Assembly: GCA_026014515.1 (NCBI GenBank)
Contig: JAOZIG010000160.1
Coordinates: 1 to 15,800 of the forward strand
Direction of reading: 5' to 3'
From: Candidatus Bathyarchaeota archaeon
GTDB taxonomy: Archaea > Thermoproteota > Bathyarchaeia > TCS64
Length of the DNA stretch: 15,800 nt
The number at the start of each line of letters is the position of its first letter. The stretch's first letter is position 1. This document shows, one piece after another, positions 1-6,253 of this stretch. The position numbers and the translations under genes are program-made. The notes beneath the pieces are model-generated. The model worked only from the letters and a program-made list of their open reading frames with translations, was not told where the DNA came from and made no database searches.

Positions 1-1722
1 ATCCGAAAACACCTTAGATAACCCTGATACCAGCATTCTATAAGGGTGATAAGCACAAAGATCACCTCCCGGCATAGGTAAATACTCCAGTTGACCGACC
101 CTTTCGTAACCAGAATAACCGGATTTTAGCACTTCTCCACCCCAAATCTGCCCATCTGCACCGTATCCAGCACCATCTAAAGCGATTCCTATGACTTCTT
201 CGTCTTCAATCATGTGTTCTGCCATTACTGATGTGATGTGGGCGTGATGATGTTGTGATTTCACGAGTGGAATATCCATTTCTTGTGATATCACTTGCCC
301 GTATTGTGATGTCATATAGTCTGGGTGGAGGTCACAGCCTATCACATCGGGGTTACGTGTGATATTTAGCAAATCACGCATAGTTTGGATCGCATCTTTT
401 TCAAACTCCAAGCCCTCAAGAGACGTAACATCGCCTAAATATTGAGTCATGAAGACTTTCCCATTAGTAGCTATAGCTGCTGCATTTCTCAACTCAGCCC
501 CAAGACTGATGGCAATGCCTTTCTGGACTGGTATGTTGATGGGGTCAGGGACATAGCCTCTTGATCTGCGTGTGAATGCTGGTTTTCCATTAATTACTCT
601 GATTACAGAGTCATCGGATCGATTGATAATATCCCTGTTATGTAGTAAGAAATAATCAGCTAATCCACCTAACTCTCTGAATGCAGCCTCATTAGTAATG
701 GACATGGGTAATCCACGCCTGTTTCCACTGGTCATTACCAAAGCGGGCTCATTTAGACGCTTGAAAAGCATAGTCTGGATACCAGTGTATGGCAACATCA
801 CGCCAACAGTGTCCAAACCCGGTGCGACAAGATCAGAAATGACTTTGTGTTTTTTTCTGAGCAATACAATTGGCTTTCTCCATGAAACGAGATGCTCTTT
901 CTCTATCTCTGAGAACTCAGCAAATTGTTTGATGGACTCTAAGTCAGGAGACATCAGTGCATAAGGCTGATTCTTACGATCCTTTCGCCTCCGGAACTCT
1001 TCTAAAACATCATCCCTCGTAGCAAGTGAGGCGAGATGTATACCTCCTATGCCTTTAACTGCAACAATTGAGCCTTCCTTAATGTACTTAGCAGTCTCTG
1101 TAAACAAATCATCCACAAGGATCTGTTTACCCATAGCATCATAGAGTGCCATAGTTGGACCACATTGGCTACACGTAATTCCCTGTGCATCAAAACGCCT
1201 GTCCATAGGATCATAATAATCATGTTCACAATCACCGCACATTGGAAAGTCATGCATGTGTGTTCTTTCCCTATCATAGGGGAGTTGTTTTACCGATGTG
1301 AATCGTGGTCCACACCAAGCACAAGCAGTGAAAGGATACTCGTACCATCTTCCATCTGGATTATCCATATCCTTGAGACACTCTGGGCATATTCCAATAT
1401 CAGGTGGATAGATGCCTGAAGCGACTTTGCCTGTTTTCTTGCTCTTATCGATTATGAAATCCCTGTATTTTCGAGTGTATTCACGGTACTCTGTTTTGAT
1501 GCCTTCTATCTCAGAGACCTCTGGAGCGTTCTCTTCAACATCAACAAGGAACTGTTCGATATCCTTCTCCGAGCCTTCGACAATTATCTCGACACCAGCA
1601 TCACCCAGATTGATGACATAACCAAGTAGATTGTTTCTGACAGCCATCCTGTAGATAAATGGTCTAAAACCTACACCCTGTACTCTGCCTGTGATGTTTA
1701 TCTTTGCTTGTCGTTTGCTCAA
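1..1722 (-). CDS. hypF: Carbamoyltransferase HypF (C-terminus beyond window)
   Basis: HypF makes the CN ligands of [NiFe]-hydrogenase: it uses carbamoyl phosphate and ATP to carbamoylate the C-terminal Cys of HypE in the cytoplasm. The 574 residues visible, read without a stop, show the family order. An acylphosphatase domain (about 1-92) has GRVQGVGFRPF with R20 and a later N38, the usual catalytic pair. Two zinc-finger-like modules begin with CPEC (C112, C115) and continue as CAWC, CGDC and CSQC. A YrdC-like domain (about 205-390) carries KGIGGIHLA and TSGNRRGLPMS. The start of the Kae1-like domain has CDLHPDYMTS and the metal site HHHAH (H491-H495). Family length is about 750-780, so roughly 180 residues lie off the edge. 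The start is TTG at 1722; an in-frame TGA lies two codons upstream, so no longer start exists. No other hyp or hydrogenase gene is in view. Identification is secure. Confidence 0.96.
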   Translation of the reverse strand, partial: MSKRQAKINITGRVQGVGFRPFIYRMAVRNNLLGYVINLGDAGVEIIVEGSEKDIEQFLVDVEENAPEVSEIEGIKTEYREYTRKYRDFIIDKSKKTGKVASGIYPPDIGICPECLKDMDNPDGRWYEYPFTACAWCGPRFTSVKQLPYDRERTHMHDFPMCGDCEHDYYDPMDRRFDAQGITCSQCGPTMALYDAMGKQILVDDLFTETAKYIKEGSIVAVKGIGGIHLASLATRDDVLEEFRRRKDRKNQPYALMSPDLESIKQFAEFSEIEKEHLVSWRKPIVLLRKKHKVISDLVAPGLDTVGVMLPYTGIQTMLFKRLNEPALVMTSGNRRGLPMSITNEAAFRELGGLADYFLLHNRDIINRSDDSVIRVINGKPAFTRRSRGYVPDPINIPVQKGIAISLGAELRNAAAIATNGKVFMTQYLGDVTSLEGLEFEKDAIQTMRDLLNITRNPDVIGCDLHPDYMTSQYGQVISQEMDIPLVKSQHHHAHITSVMAEHMIEDEEVIGIALDGAGYGADGQIWGGEVLKSGYSGYERVGQLEYLPMPGGDLCAYHPYRMLVSGLSKVFSD

Positions 1723-1750
1723 GGAGTATCACGTTTTAGTTGAACTGCAT

Positions 1751-1758
1751 AATTTAAA
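1751..1758 (-). promoter_or_regulatory. Probable TATA box of hypF
   Basis: On the minus strand this reads TTTAAATT, about 30 bases ahead of the TTG start of hypF. That spacing would give a transcript with almost no leader, which agrees with the lack of a ribosome site before the TTG. It is assigned by position and composition only. Confidence 0.4.
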
Positions 1759-1779
1759 GACATATCAAATATGCTGGGA

Positions 1780-1820
1780 TGTAAACATGTAAACAATTCA
1801 AACAGAATAGGATTGTTTAC
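1780..1820. promoter_or_regulatory. GTAAACA repeat cluster between hypF and the divergent wHTH gene
   Basis: Two tandem copies of TGTAAACA occupy 1780-1787 and 1788-1795. The second copy extends to GTAAACAAT (1789-1797), which is matched 14 bases later by its exact inverse ATTGTTTAC (1812-1820), a 9-bp perfect inverted repeat. The cluster lies in the middle of the 186-base divergent gap, just upstream of the hypF TATA box, where an archaeal activator or repressor site is often found. The same element recurs in the divergent promoter near 5.4 kb. Operator function is an inference. Confidence 0.5.
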
Positions 1821-1908
1821 CCGTACAACATCATTTAACTGATAATGGATTGTCGCAAAATACGTAACTGTAATTAACCTGAAATCACTGTTCAGTACTG
1901 GATATCTG

Positions 1909-2574
1909 ATGGAGTTAGTCTTCACAACATTCGCATTATTCTTGGTGACGATTGTAGCCAGCTACATTTTCTACCAACGCATCAAGATGGCACAAGGCGA
2001 ATACGAAGACAGCAAAGACGCAGTCAGAAACATCACATTCGGGTTCAGCAGACAAGTAAAACGCATGGAATCCGACCTAGATCGCCTAGAAAGAGACACA
2101 CTCCAAGCCAAATACATGGCAAACGAGGCACTAGCCAACAGACAAGACAACAGCGAGGCAACACTAGCAGGACTGGAGAAGGTAAAGGAGCTCTCAGACA
2201 GAGTAGATGGCATCGAGGAATCCATCGAGACTATGAAGAAAGACCTCAACAAGCTGGCATCACAGCCCAGAATAATACAACAGACACAGGTTGATGCACC
2301 GATACCAGTACAGGGTGACGATATACTGCAAGGGCTCACAGATACGGAGCTTGATGTCCTCAAGATGATCGTGGACACTGGTGAGGGCACGGTACCCGAG
2401 ATCAAGGAGATTATCGGTAAGACCCGTGAACACACGGCTCGGCTCCTGAAGAAACTATATGAGAACGGGTTCATAGACCGTAACACAAGCAGCATGCCCT
2501 ACAGATACAGCATCAGAAAGGAGATCCGTGACCTCATCCTAGAGCAGAACGAGGCAAACACCGTCGGACTCTAA
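1909..2574 (+). CDS. Membrane-anchored coiled-coil protein with C-terminal winged helix
   Basis: No named family was recognised, but the architecture is clear over 221 residues. Residues 2-22 form one hydrophobic helix, followed by basic residues (QRIKMAQ), which suggests an N-terminal anchor with the rest in the cytoplasm. Residues 25-118 are charged and heptad-like, as in a coiled coil. A Pro/Gln linker spans about 119-140. Residues 141-212 match a MarR-like winged helix: a first helix LTDTELDVLKMIVD, an HTH with TVPEIKEIIG and REHTARLLKKLYENGFI, then a short wing. It starts with ATG at 1909 and shows no ribosome site; TAATTAA at 1871-1877 is a possible TATA element. It is divergent from hypF across a repeat-bearing gap. 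A membrane-tethered transcription regulator is the simplest reading; the signal and targets are unknown. Confidence 0.85.
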   Translation: MELVFTTFALFLVTIVASYIFYQRIKMAQGEYEDSKDAVRNITFGFSRQVKRMESDLDRLERDTLQAKYMANEALANRQDNSEATLAGLEKVKELSDRVDGIEESIETMKKDLNKLASQPRIIQQTQVDAPIPVQGDDILQGLTDTELDVLKMIVDTGEGTVPEIKEIIGKTREHTARLLKKLYENGFIDRNTSSMPYRYSIRKEIRDLILEQNEANTVGL

Positions 2575-2576
2575 TC

Positions 2577-2583
2577 ATAAATA
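2577..2583 (+). promoter_or_regulatory. Probable TATA box of the cupin gene
   Basis: ATAAATA is centred 26 bases before the ATG at 2606, the normal archaeal TATA-to-start distance. The cupin mRNA would then be leaderless, in keeping with the absence of a ribosome site. The box begins 3 bases after the stop of the upstream gene, so the cupin need not depend on read-through. Confidence 0.45.
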
Positions 2584-2605
2584 GTATCATTGCTTCTATC
2601 ACGGT

Positions 2606-2947
2606 ATGCAACCAACAACATGGGAGAAGGCACCACGCTTTGAACCCATCCCCGGAGTAGACATAAGAATCATAGGAAACGGTATGCACGCAACCCAGTG
2701 CTACATAGTAATTGGACCAGGCGCAGTCGTTGACTGGCACAGCCACCCCCACGAACAGATGGGCACCCTAATCTCAGGACAAGGACGCCTCACCTCAGGA
2801 GACAAAGCCGTAGAAGCAGAAGTAGGAGCAGCATGGTTCATCCCACCAAACGAGGAACACAAGTTCGAGACCATAGGTGACGAGCCAGCTATAATCATCG
2901 AGACCTTTGCCCCAGCACGAGTCGACTACGTAATACAAGCCAAGTAA
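2606..2947 (+). CDS. Small single-domain cupin protein
   Basis: This 113-residue protein is one conserved beta-barrel cupin. Cupin motif 1 is seen as GPGAVVDWHSHPHEQMGTL, with H45, H47 and E50 or Q51 as metal ligands. Motif 2 is FIPPNEEHKFE, with H85 as the fourth ligand. The metal site looks intact, so an enzyme or a metal-dependent ligand binder is possible, but small cupins span isomerases, dioxygenases and sensors and the sequence does not pick one. It has its own TATA-like box and lies 10 bases ahead of the DP1 gene, which it may co-express. No link to DNA replication follows from that position alone. It starts with ATG and has no signal peptide. Confidence 0.88.
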   Translation: MQPTTWEKAPRFEPIPGVDIRIIGNGMHATQCYIVIGPGAVVDWHSHPHEQMGTLISGQGRLTSGDKAVEAEVGAAWFIPPNEEHKFETIGDEPAIIIETFAPARVDYVIQAK

Positions 2948-2957
2948 CGGATCAGGT

Positions 2958-4415
2958 TTGACCGAGGAACTCCTCCCAGTACTACAGAGGGTGCTAACCG
3001 AGGGCTACCAACTCAGCCCAGAAGTCTTCACCCTTCTACAAAACAAGAGCGTCCCAGAGGCAGCACAGCTTGTCGATGAAGCGCTAAGGAGAGCCTCAAA
3101 AGAACCAAACCTATTCATCCTTGACGCATCATATTTTCAACCACAAAAAACCACCACACCAAAACAGAAACCCTACGCAGCCACGGTAAACAGCCATCTT
3201 GAGGTACATTACCCTGATGAAACCCGCAGCATCGGTAGCGCAGACGGTTACATTGATTACTTCAACAGTAGATTAGCCCAGCTTGAATCCATAATCAAAC
3301 ACAGGGTAGACCTAAGAGATGCCGTATCCCTCAGCAACGCAGTAAAACTACCCCTAAAAACCAAGTTCAAGACCATAGGCATGGTAACAAGCAAACGAGC
3401 AAAAAACAACAGACTATTCCTTGAACTAGAAGACAAAGACACACAAACAACAGTGCTGGTAAGCGGAGAAGAAACCGTAAAAAAAGGCTTAGAGATACTG
3501 GAAGACCAAGTCATATGCATTGACGGTGTCCGCTACAGAGACGACTTACTCATCGCAAACGACCTAATCTGGCCAGACGTCCCCATGCACGAGGTAGGAC
3601 GCAGCGAGGAAAACGTCTCAGCAGTATTCGTAGGCGACGTCCACATAGGCAGCAAACACTTCAGACAGGACCTCTTCGACAAATTCATACGATGGATGAA
3701 CCAAGACCTGGGACCAAAACCCAGCCGAGATCTGGCAGCTCAAGTAAAGTACCTTGTAATCGCAGGTGATCTCGTAGACGGCATAGGCATATACGTCAAC
3801 CAACTAGACGAGTTGACGATACCAACCCAAAGAGCCCAATACAGAGAAGCAGCAAAACTCCTCGAAAAACTACCACCCCACATAGAAACCGTCATCATAC
3901 CCGGCAACCACGACGCAGTACGAAGAAGCCTACCCCAGCCAGCAATACCCGAATCACACGCACCAGAACTATACGCAAACCCCCACATACACATGGCGCC
4001 AAACCCCATCGCATTAAACCTAAACGGCGTCAAGGTATTCGTCGCCCACGGCACAGCCCTCACAGACATCCTAGGCTCAACCCCTGGACACGATTTCCGT
4101 AACCCAGTAACCGCCGTAGAGCTCTTGCTAAGGTGCAGACACATTGCGCCAAGTTATGGTATGTCTACACCTATCGCACCTGAGAAAGTAGATCGTCTTG
4201 TTATCAAAGAGATACCTGACGTGGTATTGATGGGCCACATACACATCCATGAATCCAAACGCTACAAAGGAATCACCCTAATAGCAAGCGGAAGCTTCCA
4301 AGACCAGACCCCATTCCAGAAACGAATGAAACTAGAACCCACACCCGGCGTTATCTCTGTTTTCAACCTCAAGACTCATAACGAGATCCCACTTGACCTC
4401 GAAAGACTGGAGTAA
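2958..4415 (+). CDS. polB: DNA polymerase D small subunit DP1
   Basis: DP1 is the 3'-5' exonuclease and structural subunit of the archaeal replicative polymerase D, which pairs with the large subunit DP2. The 485 residues fit the family. An N-terminal helical region and linker reach about 130. An OB-fold follows at about 133-210. A calcineurin-like phosphoesterase domain spans about 222-455 with all metal-site motifs: GDVHIGS (D227, H229), AGDLVDG (D271), PGNHD (N317, H318), AHGT (H364) and MGHIHIHES (H427, H429), so proofreading activity is expected. The start is TTG at 2958, 10 bases after the cupin stop; the first in-frame ATG is at residue 142, inside the OB-fold. DP2 is not in the window. 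The 3' end overlaps the convergent DUF99 gene by 47 bases. Its coding strand is unusually A/C-rich and T-poor except near 4120-4235. Confidence 0.95.
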   Translation: MTEELLPVLQRVLTEGYQLSPEVFTLLQNKSVPEAAQLVDEALRRASKEPNLFILDASYFQPQKTTTPKQKPYAATVNSHLEVHYPDETRSIGSADGYIDYFNSRLAQLESIIKHRVDLRDAVSLSNAVKLPLKTKFKTIGMVTSKRAKNNRLFLELEDKDTQTTVLVSGEETVKKGLEILEDQVICIDGVRYRDDLLIANDLIWPDVPMHEVGRSEENVSAVFVGDVHIGSKHFRQDLFDKFIRWMNQDLGPKPSRDLAAQVKYLVIAGDLVDGIGIYVNQLDELTIPTQRAQYREAAKLLEKLPPHIETVIIPGNHDAVRRSLPQPAIPESHAPELYANPHIHMAPNPIALNLNGVKVFVAHGTALTDILGSTPGHDFRNPVTAVELLLRCRHIAPSYGMSTPIAPEKVDRLVIKEIPDVVLMGHIHIHESKRYKGITLIASGSFQDQTPFQKRMKLEPTPGVISVFNLKTHNEIPLDLERLE

Positions 4416-5001
4416 CACCCTTAGCAATCAAGTCTGCTACACGCACAGCTTCTGGCATACGCCCATTTATTGCCTGTTCACGTAACACTTTCTCAGCGTA
4501 GCTTGTTGATTCACCAACTACTTCGTAATACAGTGGAGGATAATCTTTGATTTTACACTCATGTAGCTCGCCTAACGCCTCGTAGCGGCTCCAACGCATC
4601 TCCCAGTCACTGAAATGTTTACGCAGTGCATGTAGCGTAGCCTCCATATCAGGCATCCGTGGGCTGTAAACAATCACAGGCTTCCCTGTGACTTTGTAAA
4701 CATATTCCACGTCAACCACGTTGAATCCTGCGAAGGTAGCTCCACCTAGAATCAGTACATCATAGTCCCAGTCTTTGAGATTGTTTAACAAGACATCAGT
4801 GGCGTCCAAGCCATCTACTGTTATACAACCTATTCTGATGTCTTGTATGACCGCGCCAGCTAGTTTTGTTATACATAGAGACGTGTGTTGGATAGCATTA
4901 GCTATGCCTCGTTGGAACGCCTCGAAGCTTCCGTCTTGGACCCCAACTGCTACCGTTAAAACGGGTCTCAATACTTGTCGAGTTTTCCTTGTATCTTGCA
5001 C
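4369..5001 (-). CDS. DUF99 (UPF0215) family protein
   Basis: DUF99 proteins are archaeal, of unproven function, and are thought to be distantly related to endonuclease V by fold. Here the family hallmarks are VGVQDGSF near residue 20, ITVDGLDATDVL (60-71), LILGGATFAGFNVVDVEYVY (83-102) and GKPVIVYSPRMPDME (106-120). The longest reading starts with GTG at 5001 and overlaps the upstream RHH gene by 34 bases. A TTG at 4971 gives RPVLTVAVGVQDGSF, close to the usual family N-terminus, and makes a 4-base TTGA overlap with the RHH stop, typical of translational coupling; that start is preferred. The two genes are very likely one transcript. The 3' end reads 47 bases into the convergent DP1 gene. Whether this member has any nuclease activity cannot be told. 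Confidence 0.88.
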   Translation of the reverse strand: MQDTRKTRQVLRPVLTVAVGVQDGSFEAFQRGIANAIQHTSLCITKLAGAVIQDIRIGCITVDGLDATDVLLNNLKDWDYDVLILGGATFAGFNVVDVEYVYKVTGKPVIVYSPRMPDMEATLHALRKHFSDWEMRWSRYEALGELHECKIKDYPPLYYEVVGESTSYAEKVLREQAINGRMPEAVRVADLIAKGVTPVFRGQVGSRYES

Positions 5002-5402
5002 TTTATTAGGAATTGTGCATATGCTGCGCGTGGTACCTTGACGGTTCCACTCTTTACCTGTATCCTGGTGATCTGTGCTAGGGCGTTTTTATCTACGTCT
5101 TTCTCGAAAACTAGGCTACCGTTGCTCTCTATGGCGAAAGGACCCATTTCTAGGGCTATTTCCTTAATATCTTCCTTAGAAAGACTTACTTCGCCGTCAT
5201 CATCAATTGCCAGAATAAATTCTGCGGAGTTAGACAGTGTCTGGCTTGTGATGGCAGCTTCAGTTCCGTCATTGTTGAGGTACTGTTCCAGTGCGTTGTT
5301 TACGACGTCAGCCACGTTTCTGCCGTCTTTTTTTGCCATGGAGAAGACTTCAGTGTAAAGCTCTGTGTTGAGTCCCCTAATGGCTACGGTTTTGCGTGGC
5401 AT
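4968..5402 (-). CDS. Ribbon-helix-helix DNA-binding protein with unassigned C-terminal domain
   Basis: Residues 3-43 have the ribbon-helix-helix pattern: a short beta strand (KTVAIRGL), helix 1 (NTELYTEVFSMAKKD), the turn GRNVADV, and helix 2 (VNNALEQYLNN). RHH proteins bind DNA as dimers through paired strands and usually repress their own promoters. The remaining 100 residues (acidic IDDDGEVSLSKEDIKE, then a strand-rich segment) match nothing recognised and could be a ligand or oligomerisation domain. It starts with ATG at 5402, nine bases after GGTGAT. A palindrome lies in its promoter, suggesting autoregulation. It is translated ahead of, and probably coupled to, DUF99. An antitoxin role is possible for an RHH protein, but DUF99 is not a known toxin. 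Confidence 0.82.
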   Translation of the reverse strand: MPRKTVAIRGLNTELYTEVFSMAKKDGRNVADVVNNALEQYLNNDGTEAAITSQTLSNSAEFILAIDDDGEVSLSKEDIKEIALEMGPFAIESNGSLVFEKDVDKNALAQITRIQVKSGTVKVPRAAYAQFLIKCKIQGKLDKY

Positions 5403-5411
5403 GTTTACTGT

Positions 5412-5417
5412 ATCACC
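5412..5417 (-). promoter_or_regulatory. Ribosome binding site of the RHH gene
   Basis: GGTGAT on the minus strand, part of the archaeal 16S-complementary GGAGGTGAT, lies nine bases before the ATG at 5402. It implies that this mRNA has a leader and so a promoter further upstream, which fits the CTTATAAG box at 5456-5463. Confidence 0.5.
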
Positions 5418-5434
5418 AGTTTATTTGTTTACTT

Positions 5435-5456
5435 GTTTACTTGTTAACAAGTATAC
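5435..5456. promoter_or_regulatory. Palindromic operator candidate in the RHH/wHTH divergent promoter
   Basis: TACTTGTTAACAAGTA (5438-5453) is a perfect 16-bp palindrome. Extended to 5435-5456, ten of eleven base pairs are symmetric. It lies directly beside the CTTATAAG box, on the side of the RHH gene, so a bound protein would block transcription start. The adjoining RHH protein, a dimer that reads short symmetric sites, is the natural candidate to bind it. The symmetry is seen directly; binding is inferred. Confidence 0.6.
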
Positions 5457-5463
5457 TTATAAG
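5456..5463. promoter_or_regulatory. Bidirectional TATA box
   Basis: CTTATAAG is itself a palindrome and is the best TATA-like element in the 115-base gap. It is about 58 bases from each start codon (5402 minus, 5518 plus), so start sites about 25 bases away on each side would give leaders of about 30 bases for both genes. Both genes show ribosome-site-like sequence (GGTGAT; GGAG), which fits leadered transcripts. Confidence 0.45.
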
Positions 5464-5487
5464 CATATCGGAGCTGTAAACATCTTG

Positions 5488-5499
5488 CCCCGAGAGGGG
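5488..5499 (+). other. Small GC hairpin with GNRA-type loop in the wHTH leader
   Basis: CCCC-GAGA-GGGG forms four G-C pairs closed by a GAGA (GNRA) tetraloop, at or near the predicted 5' end of the wHTH mRNA and four bases before its GGAG. It could affect stability or ribosome access of the leader, but a four-pair stem can also be chance. Confidence 0.3.
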
Positions 5500-5517
5500 A
5501 TCCGGAGTTAGATTTAA

Positions 5518-6180
5518 GTGTCAAACACGGTAGCCCTAGATAAAACCATAAACAAGAATAAAAATCGCTCGGTAAAGCGATCAAATGCAAATGATGCTAA
5601 CTTCGCGAAATACGTGGAAATTTTCCGTAAATTATTGTTACTTAACGAGAAAAACGACCTCGCGACCACTCTGAAGAACATACAGGAGCTCATGAGCTTC
5701 AGCGAGAAAATCTTCAGCAGCAGCGCAGTCAGTGAAGCCTTCCTATACTTCTGTTTACATGGTGCAGCAACCGCATGGGTACTACAATGCGAGTTGAACA
5801 TGCCAGAAGCAACAGTATACAGAGCACTGAAGAGACTACGGGCAATGAACGTAGTTGTGCCCGCGCTAAAGGTAAGCAAGGTAAAGCGCAGCAAGGGTGG
5901 ACCCCGACCAACAGTATGGGCCATCGAGACCTCAAGCCCAGATGAGATAGCAAAGGCATTGAAGCTACACTATCAGATGCTGAGCCCCAAGTACAGGGTA
6001 GCTGAAGAGGTTGCGCAGACAATCCTAGAGGAGTTCCAGGACTCTGGTAAGCCTCTGGAAATACAGTACCGCGATATCATGGGAAAAGCAAAGGAGCTGA
6101 AGATCCCATTCAAGGGACCCGACATCGCGGATCTAGCAGCACAGTACCTCCACGAACGTGGAATCAAGGTCTGGCGCTGA
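5518..6180 (+). CDS. Winged-helix DNA-binding protein
   Basis: This 220-residue protein is not assigned to a named family. The N-terminus (1-30) is rich in Lys and Asn and looks disordered. Residues 71-136 form a winged helix: EAFLYFCLHGAATAWVLQ, the HTH helix pair LNMPEATVYRALKRLRAMNVV, then a wing with the basic hairpin SKVKRSKGGPRPTVWAI. Residues 151-220 (VAEEVAQTILEEF to the C-terminus) could be a second helical or winged domain. It resembles archaeal TrmB- or MarR-like regulators in that HTH only. The start is GTG at 5518, directly preceded by an in-frame TAA, so it is the earliest possible; GGAG lies 11 bases upstream. It is divergent from the RHH gene and shares its promoter region. 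A regulator is likely; a replication-initiator or mobile-element origin is not excluded. Confidence 0.85.
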   Translation: MSNTVALDKTINKNKNRSVKRSNANDANFAKYVEIFRKLLLLNEKNDLATTLKNIQELMSFSEKIFSSSAVSEAFLYFCLHGAATAWVLQCELNMPEATVYRALKRLRAMNVVVPALKVSKVKRSKGGPRPTVWAIETSSPDEIAKALKLHYQMLSPKYRVAEEVAQTILEEFQDSGKPLEIQYRDIMGKAKELKIPFKGPDIADLAAQYLHERGIKVWR

Positions 6181-6199
6181 TCACACTCTCCCCCAAGAG

Positions 6200-6221
6200 C
6201 CCTCCTCCTTCGGGAGGGGGG
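6200..6221 (+). terminator. Strong UUCG-loop hairpin after the wHTH gene
   Basis: CCCTCCTCC (6200-6208), loop TTCG, and GGAGGGGGG (6213-6221) form nine consecutive pairs with one G-U, closed by the very stable C(UUCG)G tetraloop. It begins 20 bases after the stop codon. No T-run follows, so it may protect or end the 3' terminus of the mRNA rather than act as a classic terminator; archaeal termination mostly relies on T-runs. Confidence 0.5.
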
Positions 6222-6253
6222 ATATTCTCAAAACATGTACAATAAGTTAGAGC

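Larger units (their letters stand above)
5402..5482. repeat. GTTTAC/GTAAAC boxes in the divergent promoter
   Basis: TGTTTAC occurs at 5402-5408 next to the RHH start codon. TTGTTTAC occurs twice in tandem at 5425-5432 and 5433-5440, followed in the same 8-base register by the related TTGTTAAC (5441-5448). TGTAAACA is at 5475-5482 on the other side of the TATA box. The 8-base phasing and placement on both sides of the core promoter suggest repeated operator half-sites rather than chance. Confidence 0.5.

Noticed and set aside
256..295. Palindrome-like GTGATTTCAC and GTGATATCAC inside hypF
   Set aside because: They encode VKSQ and QVIS segments near the conserved HHHAH motif and lie deep in the coding region; probably chance.
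1971..2495. 174-codon open frame antisense to the membrane-anchored wHTH gene
   Set aside because: Its product is a Ser/Leu/Val-rich string with no domain pattern, as expected for the reverse of a charged coiled coil, while the plus-strand product has clear TM, coiled-coil and wHTH segments.
3740..4144. 134-codon open frame antisense to DP1
   Set aside because: It lies across the intact catalytic motifs of DP1 and shows no family features.
4975..5358. 127-codon open frame antisense to the RHH gene
   Set aside because: Cys/Ser-rich product without domains; the RHH reading has a ribosome site, operator and recognisable fold.
4968..5402. RHH/DUF99 as a toxin-antitoxin pair
   Set aside because: RHH first with an autoregulatory-looking operator fits an antitoxin, but DUF99 is a widespread archaeal core-type family with no known toxicity, so the label is not supported.
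5514..5924. 136-codon open frame antisense to the wHTH gene
   Set aside because: Composition typical of a shadow frame (Phe/Leu/Ser-rich), and it would end inside the promoter region.
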